NCBI RefSeq assembly: GCF_001577755.1
Contig: NZ_CP010776.1
Span: 3,596,001-3,660,000, forward strand
DNA length: 64,000 bases
Origin: Rufibacter sp. DG15C
GTDB taxonomy: Bacteria; Bacteroidota; Bacteroidia; Cytophagales; Hymenobacteraceae
Direction of reading: 5' to 3'
The notes below the pieces were generated by a model. The model was not told the origin of the DNA. It did no database searches and was given only the letters and a program-made list of their open reading frames with translations. The translations under genes were made by a program, and so were the position numbers. Within the stretch, counting starts at the first letter, position 1; each line of letters opens with the position of its first letter. Shown here one piece after another: positions 35,548 through 44,524 of this stretch.

Positions 35548-35576
35548 AAAAGGCCCTGAGTTTTCAGGGCCTTTTT
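35548..35576 (+). terminator. Terminator of gltA
   Basis: AAAAGGCCCTGA pairs with TCAGGGCCTTTT over loop GTTT; T run continues into palindrome copy 14. Confidence 0.9.
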
Positions 35577-35613
35577 GTTTTTAGGCTATTTTCTGGAAAT
35601 CAGGCCAAAAACG
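35574..35613. repeat. 40-nt intergenic palindrome, copy 14
   Basis: Abuts the gltA terminator, between convergent gltA and the PorE-like gene. Left TTGTTTTTAGGCTATTTTCT, right GGAAATCAGGCCAAAAACGA. Confidence 0.85.
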
Positions 35614-35640
35614 AATATTTCATACTAAGGACATCAAACA

Positions 35641-37569
35641 TTAAAGGATTCTTAATTCTATCCTTCTATTGAGTTGGCGGTTTTCCTCTGTGTTATTGTT
35701 TGCTTTGGGTTGCGTTTCACCATAGCCTTTGGCCATGAAAACTTCTATTGGAATACCTTTGGACACCAAGTATTTGACCACGGCCTGTGCTCTGGCTTGG
35801 GACAGCTTTAGGTTGTTAGTCGGCTGGCCCACATTGTCGGTGTGCCCGGCAATCTCCACCTTCACGCTGGGGTTGCTTTTCATGAACTGGTACAACTTGT
35901 CCAACTCGGTGCGGGACTCTGCTCTTAAGGTGGCTTTGCCGGTGTCAAAGAACAGGTTGCTCAAAACGGCTTTGGACCCTTTGCTGATGGGCTGCAAATA
36001 GAAGTCCAAAGCCAGCGGTTGGGTAGTGGACTTCTCTGAAATATGGCGGCTTTCCAGAACGTACCCCGGCGCAGTAACATACAAGGCGTACTCTTCCCCT
36101 TGGTTCAGCACAATGGTGTACGCGCCCGAGGTTTTGTCTGAGGGAACCTGTTGGGTCAAGACGCTGGCAGAATCTAAATAATAGACTTGGACCTGCGCGG
36201 CCATCGGCTTTTTGGTGACAGCATCATACACTTTCCCTTGCGCGTAACTACTCTTTACTTTGCCTTTCCATACCTCCGGGACCTCAAACTGTGACAGCCC
36301 TATCAATACATTGCCGGTTTTGCTGGGTTGCCCAGAATAGTAACCTAGATGGTTGTCAGCGGTGATAAAGATGGAGGTCTCGTCACGGTGCGTGTTCAAC
36401 GGATAGCCCATGTTCTCAGGCTCATTCCATCCCTTCTCTGACTTGGTGGCTTTGAACAAATCCAGCTTGCCCATGCCCTGCCTGCCGTCTGTGGCAAAAT
36501 ATAGCGTGGCACTGCTGGCGTGCAAGAAAGGAGCCGCCTCGCGCCCCGGCGAATTAATGGCTTTACCGGCATTCACCGGGACAACCCAGGAACCATCTTC
36601 CTGCTGGTGGGTAATCCAAATGTCTTCGCTGCCCAATCCCCCTTGCCGGTTAGAGGCAAAATAAATGGTTCTACCATCCGCAGATAAACTTGGCTGAGAA
36701 TCCCAAGCGGCAGTGTTGACCTTGGATCCCATGTTCACCGGCTTGGACCAATTGGAACCCTCCTTGTAAGAGATATACAGGTCACAGCTGCCGAAGGAGT
36801 CCTTGCGGTTACAAGAGGTAAACACCAGCACCCGACCGTCAGCGGAGAAGGTGGCCGCGCCTTCATTAAGCTCTGTGTTGATTTTATCTGATACGGAAAC
36901 CGGTGCTTGCCACTCCCCGTCTTGTTTTAAAGATAGATAAAGGTTCTCATCGTTTAGGCCGCCTTTGCCGGTGCGGGCGGTAAACAGCAAGGATTGTTGA
37001 TCGGCGGTGAGCACCGGCGAATACTGCATGCCCATGGCGTTCACCACCTGGCTTAAGGAAACAGGCGAATACGCCACCGGATTGGCAATAGCCTTCAAGG
37101 CGAAGTCCACGTTTTTGAGTTGCTGCCCGGCGTGCAGGCTCTGCTTAGACGGCTTACCTTTGTATAGGTCTAGGAACTTTTGGTAGTACTCCGCTGATTG
37201 GCTATACAACCCCCGGTCAAAGGAAAGGTCTGCGAAGGTGAGGTATTCTGGGGCTAAGCCTGGGGAAGGCGGCAATTTGGGCAGTCCTCTTTTATAATAG
37301 GCATAGGCGGCATCGGGCTTTTGCATAATGCGCGTCAAGCCTGCCGCCCGTAGGTACGCCTCCCCGAAGAGGGAGTCGCGTTCAATGGCTTCGTCAAAAG
37401 CGGCAATGGCTTTCTCAAACTCCCGGTCCCCAATCAACTTCATTCCCTCCTGGTAGGACTTCTGGGCTTTTGAATTAGTGGAACCGCCTTGCGCTTTCTG
37501 CGCCCAGGCCCCACTACCATTCCCAATTAATACACCTACAAGAAGAATAAGAAGCTTTAGGTTACGCAT
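35641..37569 (-). CDS. TPR / WD40-like / carboxypeptidase-regulatory / OmpA protein (PorE-like)
   Basis: 642 residues with a signal peptide (cleavage after GAWAQ). Domain order: TPR-like helices (about 35-150), PD40/WD40-type propeller repeats (about 185-420, repeated SADGR-type strands such as LSADGRTIYFASNRQGGLG), a carboxypeptidase regulatory-like domain (about 450-530, KVYDAVTKKPMAAQVQVYY), and an OmpA-type peptidoglycan-binding domain (about 535-642: FDTGKATLRAES, GHTDNVG). This is the domain order of PorE, the peptidoglycan-linked T9SS component, and fits the T9SS cargo in the window. PorE of Porphyromonas is a lipoprotein, whereas no lipobox is seen here, so a paralogue of other function is possible. 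Confidence 0.85.
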   Translation of the reverse strand: MRNLKLLILLVGVLIGNGSGAWAQKAQGGSTNSKAQKSYQEGMKLIGDREFEKAIAAFDEAIERDSLFGEAYLRAAGLTRIMQKPDAAYAYYKRGLPKLPPSPGLAPEYLTFADLSFDRGLYSQSAEYYQKFLDLYKGKPSKQSLHAGQQLKNVDFALKAIANPVAYSPVSLSQVVNAMGMQYSPVLTADQQSLLFTARTGKGGLNDENLYLSLKQDGEWQAPVSVSDKINTELNEGAATFSADGRVLVFTSCNRKDSFGSCDLYISYKEGSNWSKPVNMGSKVNTAAWDSQPSLSADGRTIYFASNRQGGLGSEDIWITHQQEDGSWVVPVNAGKAINSPGREAAPFLHASSATLYFATDGRQGMGKLDLFKATKSEKGWNEPENMGYPLNTHRDETSIFITADNHLGYYSGQPSKTGNVLIGLSQFEVPEVWKGKVKSSYAQGKVYDAVTKKPMAAQVQVYYLDSASVLTQQVPSDKTSGAYTIVLNQGEEYALYVTAPGYVLESRHISEKSTTQPLALDFYLQPISKGSKAVLSNLFFDTGKATLRAESRTELDKLYQFMKSNPSVKVEIAGHTDNVGQPTNNLKLSQARAQAVVKYLVSKGIPIEVFMAKGYGETQPKANNNTEENRQLNRRIELRIL

Positions 37570-37573
37570 GTAC

Positions 37574-38239
37574 TTACGGAATATTCAAAAATTTATGAGT
37601 CTGCAAAGACACCTGCCATTTGGGGTTTTCCTTCACGTACTCAACTATCAAAGGCATAATTTGTTCTGCCTTGCTCCACTCGGGTTGTAAATAGAGACGG
37701 GTCTCTGGGCCCACATACGCCGCATGCTCTTCTGCCCAAGCAAAGTCTGTTTTGTTGAACACAATCACCTTCAACTCACCGGCGTGCGGCAAAACGTTGG
37801 GGTGCGGTCCTTTAAATTTCTTAGGAGAAAGACAGATCCAGTCCCAGGTACCGCTCAATGGGTAGGCCCCAGACGTCTCAATAAAGGTTTGTACGCCGCG
37901 CTTCTGTAATTCATTGGTCAGGTAGTCCAAATTATACAGCAAGGGCTCGCCACCGGTCACCACCACGGCTTTGCCCGGGTACTGGATGGCTTGTTGCACT
38001 ATCCAGTCCGTATCGGTGAGCGGGTGCAGGTTGGCGTCCCAAGACTCCTTTACGTCGCACCAGTGGCACCCAATGTCGCAGCCGCCCAATCTGATAAAGT
38101 AGGCAGCCTTGCCTGTATGGTAGCCTTCGCCCTGAATAGTGTAGAAGTGCTCCATGAGCGGCAGTTTGGTGCCATCTTTAGGAACGGTATGTACAGAGGC
38201 GGTTTTTATTTCTAAGATCTCTTCCAAAGCGGTATTCAA
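37574..38239 (-). CDS. queE: 7-carboxy-7-deazaguanine synthase (radical SAM)
   Basis: Radical-SAM enzyme of queuosine biosynthesis. The cluster motif is in GGCDIGCHWCDVKESW (Cys54, Cys58, Cys61), after FYTIQGEGYHTGKAAYFIRL; VVTGGEPLLY is the glycine-rich SAM motif. The frame has no ATG before the core except at 38155 (MEHFYTIQGEG). The longer version uses TTG 38239 and keeps the LPLMEHFYT lead-in that related proteins appear to have, so it is given here, but 38155 is a real alternative. It lies 4 nt upstream of the PorE-like gene, same strand. Confidence 0.9.
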   Translation of the reverse strand: MNTALEEILEIKTASVHTVPKDGTKLPLMEHFYTIQGEGYHTGKAAYFIRLGGCDIGCHWCDVKESWDANLHPLTDTDWIVQQAIQYPGKAVVVTGGEPLLYNLDYLTNELQKRGVQTFIETSGAYPLSGTWDWICLSPKKFKGPHPNVLPHAGELKVIVFNKTDFAWAEEHAAYVGPETRLYLQPEWSKAEQIMPLIVEYVKENPKWQVSLQTHKFLNIP

Positions 38240-38247
38240 ATAGATTT

Positions 38248-38287
38248 CAATTTTAGCCTTATTTCTAGAAAACGGGCCAAAAACGGA
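38248..38287. repeat. 40-nt intergenic palindrome, copy 15
   Basis: Just upstream of queE. Left half decayed (TCAATTTTAGCCTTATTTCT), right half AGAAAACGGGCCAAAAACGG near consensus. Confidence 0.75.
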
Positions 38288-38362
38288 ATCGGTTGTAAAT
38301 GGATAACAAATTGAACGGATAGTTAGTTGCCCAACCTGTTATGGTAAATTCAATAAAACAAA

Positions 38363-38397
38363 CAGCAGCCTTCTCTTAAAGAGAAAAGGCTGCTGCA
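38363..38397 (-). terminator. Terminator of folD
   Basis: CAGCAGCCTT pairs with AAGGCTGCTG around a TCTC/GAGA inner stem; on the minus strand a T-rich run follows. 50 nt past the folD stop. Confidence 0.75.
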
Positions 38398-38446
38398 AAG
38401 GTACAAAATAGAATAATTCCGGTTTGGGCTATTTTACCCCAAGCTT

Positions 38447-39328
38447 CTAGCCATAAACTTCTTTCTTGGCGGCTTTCAGGGTGTTTTTCAGGAGCATGGA
38501 AATGGTCAAAGGACCCACGCCGCCCGGCACCGGGGTGATGTAGCTGCACTTGGGGGCTACGTTTTCAAAGTCCACATCGCCGCGCAGTCGCCAACCTCTT
38601 TCTCTGGAAGCGTCTGTCACGCGGGTGGTGCCCACGTCAATGACCACAGCGCCTTCTTTAACCATGTCTGCCGTCACCATGCCCGGTTTACCCACGGCCA
38701 CGATCAAGATATCCGCCATGCGGGTGTGCATAGGTAGGTCTACCGTGTTGCGGTGGCAAATGGTCACGGTACTCTCGCCGGGGATGGTGCACTTGCTCAT
38801 GAGAATGCTGATGGGCGTGCCCACAATGTTGCTGCGGCCAATGACCACGCAGTGCTTTCCTTTGGTGTCAATGTTATAGCGCTCCAGTAGTTGCATGATG
38901 CCGTAGGGCGTGGCGGGCAAGTAAGAAGGCAGCCCTGTCACCATGCGGCCCACGTTCACGGGATGGAAACCGTCTACGTCCTTCTTGTAGTCCATTACCT
39001 CCAATACCTTGTTGCTGCTGATGTGCTTGGGCAGCGGCAACTGAACAATAAGCCCGTCAATGTTGGGGTCCTGGTTGATTTCTTTGATTTTGGTTAGCAG
39101 CTCTTCCTCTGTGATGGTGTCTTCATAGTGCAGCAACGTAGAGTCAAATCCCACGCGCTCGCAGGCCAGCACCTTGTTGTTGACGTAGGTCATGGAGCCA
39201 CCGTCATGCCCTACTAGAATGGCCGCCAGATGGGGAGCTTTGCCGCCGTGTTTTTTGATTTCCGCCACTTCAGCGGCAATTTCACTTTGAATGGCTTCTG
39301 AGGTTTTCTTTCCGTCTAAGAGAATCAT
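38447..39328 (-). CDS. folD: Bifunctional methylenetetrahydrofolate dehydrogenase/cyclohydrolase
   Basis: Interconverts 5,10-methylene-, methenyl- and 10-formyl-tetrahydrofolate. 293 residues from ATG 39328 ([13 protein letters not shown]), the family length; the frame upstream to 39364 lacks an ATG. Motifs: [14 protein letters not shown] with the catalytic Lys, [38 protein letters not shown] and [15 protein letters not shown]. Cytoplasmic, single gene. Confidence 0.97.
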   Translation of the reverse strand: MILLDGKKTSEAIQSEIAAEVAEIKKHGGKAPHLAAILVGHDGGSMTYVNNKVLACERVGFDSTLLHYEDTITEEELLTKIKEINQDPNIDGLIVQLPLPKHISSNKVLEVMDYKKDVDGFHPVNVGRMVTGLPSYLPATPYGIMQLLERYNIDTKGKHCVVIGRSNIVGTPISILMSKCTIPGESTVTICHRNTVDLPMHTRMADILIVAVGKPGMVTADMVKEGAVVIDVGTTRVTDASRERGWRLRGDVDFENVAPKCSYITPVPGGVGPLTISMLLKNTLKAAKKEVYG

Positions 39329-39457
39329 GGAGATAAGAAAAGGAAGAGGTGAAACGAAGACCAAAAGTACACCCCTTCTTGTAAAATGCCTTCTTTAATC
39401 TTATTTATTTACCATGGCGCTAAATCACTTTGGCTTTAGCCTCCCCTTGAAAACCGT

Positions 39458-39487
39458 TTGACGCATGACATTGGTTGCGTACATTTG
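39458..39487 (+). promoter_or_regulatory. Promoter of the carbonic anhydrase gene
   Basis: TTG 39458-39460 (as TTTG), 19-nt spacer, TACATTTG 39480-39487. It overlaps an upstream TTG at 39475 that would otherwise extend the frame, and so supports ATG 39520 as the start. Confidence 0.75.
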
Positions 39488-39519
39488 AACACTTGTTTTG
39501 CCAGCATAATGACCAACCT

Positions 39520-40158
39520 ATGACCACCTACGAAGAAATCTTCCAAAACAACCAGGCTTGGATAGCCCAAAAAACCAGCAACAACAAAGACTTCTTTAAA
39601 GAACTAGCCGCCGATCACAACCCAGACTATCTCTATATTGGGTGCAGTGACAGCCGCGTGACCGCAGAAGAAGTGATGGGCTTGGGTCCCGGCGAAGTGT
39701 TTGTTCACCGCAACGTAGCCAACTTAGTAAACAACGTTGACCTGAACGTGATGTCTGTTTTGAACTACGCCATCAAGCACTTGAACGTGAAGCACATCAT
39801 TGTCTGCGGGCATTACAACTGCGGAGGTGTGAAAGCCGCCATGATGCCAAAAGACATGGGTATCTTAAACCCTTGGCTTAGAAATATTAGAGATGTCTAC
39901 CGCCACCACAAGGCAGAACTAGACGCCATCTCAGACCAAGGCCAGCGCTATGACCGATTGGTGGAATTAAACGTGGTAGAGCAGTGCACCAACATCATCA
40001 AAACCGCCGCCCTACAACTCAGCTACCAGAACACCGGCTATCCCGTGGTGCACGGCTGGGTCTTCGACATCCATTCTGGTAAAATCATTGACCTGAATAT
40101 TGATTTCAAAGCTATTCTTGAAGAAATCAAAGACATCTATGATTTGACCAAAAGCTAA
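39520..40158 (+). CDS. Beta-class carbonic anhydrase
   Basis: Zinc enzyme hydrating CO2 to bicarbonate. 212 residues from ATG 39520. Zinc ligands and dyad visible: Cys42, Asp44 and Arg46 in GCSDSRV, His98 and Cys101 in HYNCGG. No signal peptide, so cytoplasmic. The promoter at 39458-39487 excludes the longer frame. Bicarbonate supply for carboxylases such as acetyl-CoA carboxylase is the usual role. Confidence 0.95.
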   Translation: MTTYEEIFQNNQAWIAQKTSNNKDFFKELAADHNPDYLYIGCSDSRVTAEEVMGLGPGEVFVHRNVANLVNNVDLNVMSVLNYAIKHLNVKHIIVCGHYNCGGVKAAMMPKDMGILNPWLRNIRDVYRHHKAELDAISDQGQRYDRLVELNVVEQCTNIIKTAALQLSYQNTGYPVVHGWVFDIHSGKIIDLNIDFKAILEEIKDIYDLTKS

Positions 40159-40205
40159 GAACCGCATTTCCAGATCAACCAGTCAGGCAGTAATTATTCT
40201 GGTTT

Positions 40206-40247
40206 TCCGTTTTTGGGCTATTTCCTGGAAACCAGGGCAAAAACGGA
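40206..40247. repeat. 40-nt intergenic palindrome, copy 16
   Basis: TTCCGTTTTTGGGCTATTTC and the right half GGAAACCAGGGCAAAAACGG; in the 3' region of the carbonic anhydrase gene, before its terminator. Confidence 0.85.
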
Positions 40248-40261
40248 AAGGCAATTACAAC

Positions 40262-40293
40262 AAAAAGCCCCGGCATTTCTGTCGGGGCTTTTT
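40262..40293. terminator. Bidirectional terminator between carbonic anhydrase and lepA
   Basis: AAAAAGCCCCG pairs with CGGGGCTTTTT over loop GCATTTCTGT, with A and T runs suiting both strands of this convergent pair. Confidence 0.9.
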
Positions 40294-40316
40294 GCTTGTA
40301 CTGTCATAAGGCTATA

Positions 40317-42104
<1,788 letters not shown>

Positions 42105-42195
42105 AGAAATCGGTAATACAAGAGGCAAAGATACAAAATAATGCGCGCCGCCGGAATGGGTATATTAGTAGCAATGCCAGTTTTTAGAGGAAGAT

Positions 42196-42235
42196 TCCGT
42201 TTTTGGCCTGTTTTCTGGAAAAGAAGTCAAAAACG
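42196..42235. repeat. 40-nt intergenic palindrome, copy 17
   Basis: Left half CCGTTTTTGGCCTGTTTTCT is the exact consensus; right half GGAAAAGAAGTCAAAAACGA. Between HxlR regulator stop and lepA start. Confidence 0.85.
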
Positions 42236-42281
42236 AGGTGACGCTGCTAGCTTGTTAATTCCATTAGTTTAGGTAAACTAT

Positions 42282-42659
42282 TTATTCTCTTGCTTTAATA
42301 ATCTTCCCCTTCTCAGTGCCGGTTTTGCGCCCCCAACCAGCAATTTCATTTAAAAGAGGAAGCAGCGTTTTCCCGAACTCCGTTAAGGAGTATTCTACCC
42401 GTAAAGGTGGTTTTGAAGTGTACACGACTCTATTCACCAAGCCGTCTTCCTCCAGTTGCTTTAACTGGATGCTCAGCATTTTCTCTGTGATCTGCGGCAT
42501 GTGCGCTTTTAACTCACTAAACCTCTTCTTGTCGTTTCGTAAATACCACAGAACCACCGTCTTCCATTTGCCGCCAATAAAGTGCATGGTCACATCCATG
42601 GCGCAATGGAACTGCTGCTCCTCAATCTGAAACACCATTTCAGAATTATCAATAATCAT
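42282..42659 (-). CDS. HxlR-family winged-helix transcriptional regulator
   Basis: 125 residues. The start CAMDVTMHFIGGKWKTVVLW and FSELKAHMPQITEKMLS (recognition helix area) are typical of HxlR/YodB regulators, many of which sense electrophiles or oxidants through a Cys near the N-terminus; Cys19 is in that position. It is divergent from an NADP oxidoreductase-type gene, the usual layout of a local repressor and its target. Confidence 0.92.
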   Translation of the reverse strand: MIIDNSEMVFQIEEQQFHCAMDVTMHFIGGKWKTVVLWYLRNDKKRFSELKAHMPQITEKMLSIQLKQLEEDGLVNRVVYTSKPPLRVEYSLTEFGKTLLPLLNEIAGWGRKTGTEKGKIIKARE

Positions 42660-42677
42660 GGCTAAAAAAAGTTTGAG

Positions 42678-42693
42678 CTGTCAAAATTGACAG
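42678..42693. promoter_or_regulatory. Inverted repeat CTGTCAA-AA-TTGACAG, probable HxlR operator
   Basis: Perfect 7-bp inverted repeat with 2-nt spacer, 18 nt before the HxlR gene and just upstream of the -33 element of the divergent promoter; well placed to control both genes. Confidence 0.55.
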
Positions 42694-42696
42694 TTA

Positions 42697-42727
42697 TTGC
42701 AAAGCTACTTCACTATACATAGGTTTG
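42697..42727 (+). promoter_or_regulatory. Promoter of the NADP oxidoreductase-type gene
   Basis: TTG 42697-42699, 20-nt spacer, TAGGTTTG 42720-42727; 37 nt before ATG 42765. Confidence 0.7.
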
Positions 42728-42764
42728 CAACTGTAAATTATATAGTTTAACCAAATAGCTTAAA

Positions 42765-43460
42765 ATGAATATTTCAGTAATAGGCACAGGCTCTGTAGGT
42801 CAGGCGCTTGCCAGTAGATTAGTAGGTTTGGGACACTCTGTGTTTATGGGAACACGTAACGTAGAAGACAGCCTCAACAAAACTCAACCCGACAATTGGG
42901 GCAACCCGGCCATAGGTACCTGGATCCAGCAAAACCCATCCGTAGAATTGTTGCCCTTTAAAGAAGCAGTAGAAAAAGGAACCGACCTGTTGGTGTTTGC
43001 CATGAACGGGCAAGCCGCCCTGCCATGCCTGGAGTCCATTGGTGAGGATACGCTGGCAGGTAAAACAATGCTAGACATCTCCAATCCGCTTGACTTCTCT
43101 CAAGGATTCCCTCCTTCCTTGTTTGTCTCAAACACTGAAAGCCTTGGGGAGCAGATTCAGGCCAAGTACCCTGCCTTGAAAGTGGTGAAAAGCTTAAATA
43201 CTATGAGCAACCCCATTATGGTCAACCCAACTATATTAGAAGGCGACCATACCGTTTTTGTAAGCGGCAATGACCAGGACGCCAAGGCTCAAGTAACTAA
43301 TTTGCTAAAATTATTCGGGTGGGAAGACCGAAACATCATTGACTTAGGCGACATCACCACCGCCCGCGGCACCGAAATGATTCTGCCCCTTTGGGTACGT
43401 TTGTATGGTAAACTGCAGACACCGTTCTTCAACTTCCATGTGAACATGGCGAAGAAATAG
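42765..43460 (+). CDS. NADPH-dependent F420 reductase-like oxidoreductase
   Basis: 231 residues with an N-terminal Rossmann fold (ISVIGTGSVGQALASRLVGLGH, where the GxGxxG loop is at about 7-12, and FMGTRN). Member of the F420-dependent NADP reductase-like family that in bacteria without F420 acts on other acceptors; substrate unknown. Divergent from an HxlR regulator, which likely controls it, so a stress- or electrophile-induced role is inferred. Confidence 0.88.
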   Translation: MNISVIGTGSVGQALASRLVGLGHSVFMGTRNVEDSLNKTQPDNWGNPAIGTWIQQNPSVELLPFKEAVEKGTDLLVFAMNGQAALPCLESIGEDTLAGKTMLDISNPLDFSQGFPPSLFVSNTESLGEQIQAKYPALKVVKSLNTMSNPIMVNPTILEGDHTVFVSGNDQDAKAQVTNLLKLFGWEDRNIIDLGDITTARGTEMILPLWVRLYGKLQTPFFNFHVNMAKK

Positions 43461-43506
43461 GAAAGCAATTAGTTAATTTTACCCTTTGCCATATTAAGCA
43501 ACAATC

Positions 43507-43547
43507 AAAAAGGCCCATCGTCTACTATTAACACGATGGGCTTTTTT
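43507..43547 (+). terminator. Terminator after the oxidoreductase
   Basis: GCCCATCGT pairs with ACGATGGGC, loop CTACTATTAAC region, flanked by A and T runs. Confidence 0.9.
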
Positions 43548-43643
43548 CTATTTGCTTACACTTAAAGAATCAAATTTTAGTTCTCGGGTGAGCTTTTGGC
43601 GTGTTCGCCCTATTGACTCAAAAAATCTTATGAGACTTAAAAT

Positions 43644-43684
43644 TTGGTTTTTGGCCTAATTTCCAGAAAACAAGCCAAAACCGG
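43644..43684. repeat. 40-nt intergenic palindrome, copy 18
   Basis: Reverse-orientation type by its CCAG centre. Left GGTTTTTGGCCTAATTTCCA, right GAAAACAAGCCAAAACCGG; ends 3 nt before the TRIC gene stop. Confidence 0.85.
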
Positions 43685-43687
43685 AGA

Positions 43688-44344
43688 CTAGCTCAAATTT
43701 GGGAAGGCCCACTTGAGTTTTACTGCCAGCACACGGATTAAAATAATGATGGCTACGGCTACTAAAATGGGGATATCACCAGACAAAGGTGCTTTGCGCA
43801 TTACCAGATACGCCACCCCACCGGCTAGACAGGCCGTCGCGTAGATTTCTCTTCTGAAGATGAGCGGAATGTCATTGCAGAGAATGTCGCGCACCACGCC
43901 GCCGAACACCGCAGATACCACCCCCATCACTAAGGCAATCACCGGTGACACGCCCATGCGCAGTGCTTTGTCCATGCCCAGAATGGTAAACATGGCAATG
44001 CCGATGGTGTCAAAGATGAACATGGTCTTTCGGTATTTCTCCACCTGCTTCCTAAACAGCAAGGTCACCATCACAGAGACAAAAACCGTGATAAGCAATT
44101 TCTCGTCCTGCACCCAAACCGGGCGCACATCCAACAGCAGATCCCGCAGGGTACCGCCGCCCAAAGCGGTCACAAAGGCTATCACTGAGGCGCCAAACGG
44201 ATCCAGTTTCTTGGAGGCCGCCGTGAGCGTGCCACTGATGGCAAACACAAAGGTGCCCAGAATGTCAATGGCCGGAATGAGGGCCGAAACCGGTATTTCT
44301 GAGATAGGAAGATCTGTAATGGGCAGCTGAGGCATGGGCAACAT
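43688..44344 (-). CDS. TRIC-type trimeric cation channel family protein (UPF0126/YadS)
   Basis: 218 residues, seven membrane helices made of two homologous three-helix units. Diagnostic motifs: FAISGTLTAASKKLDPFGA, ALGGGTLRDLL in the first unit and GVVSAVFGGVVRDILCNDIP in the second. Related to eukaryotic TRIC potassium channels; glycine transport has also been suggested for relatives. Starts at ATG 44344; the longer frame would need GTG 44386. Single gene. Confidence 0.92.
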   Translation of the reverse strand: MLPMPQLPITDLPISEIPVSALIPAIDILGTFVFAISGTLTAASKKLDPFGASVIAFVTALGGGTLRDLLLDVRPVWVQDEKLLITVFVSVMVTLLFRKQVEKYRKTMFIFDTIGIAMFTILGMDKALRMGVSPVIALVMGVVSAVFGGVVRDILCNDIPLIFRREIYATACLAGGVAYLVMRKAPLSGDIPILVAVAIIILIRVLAVKLKWAFPNLS

Positions 44345-44404
44345 GATTTGTAGGTAAACTACGCAAAACCGCGTAAAAGGAAACACTCATCCCCTGAACG
44401 AAAG

Positions 44405-44444
44405 CCGTTTTTGGCCTGTTTTCCAGAAACGAAGCCAAAAACGG
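44405..44444. repeat. 40-nt intergenic palindrome, copy 19
   Basis: CCGTTTTTGGCCTGTTTTCC with right half AGAAACGAAGCCAAAAACGG, in the divergent region between the TRIC and mutase genes. Confidence 0.88.
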
Positions 44445-44524
44445 CTATAGAGAGTTTGCGCCCTCCCCTGCAATCTATCTGAAAATTCGTACTTTCGCCG
44501 TAACGTACACTAGCAACCTAACAA

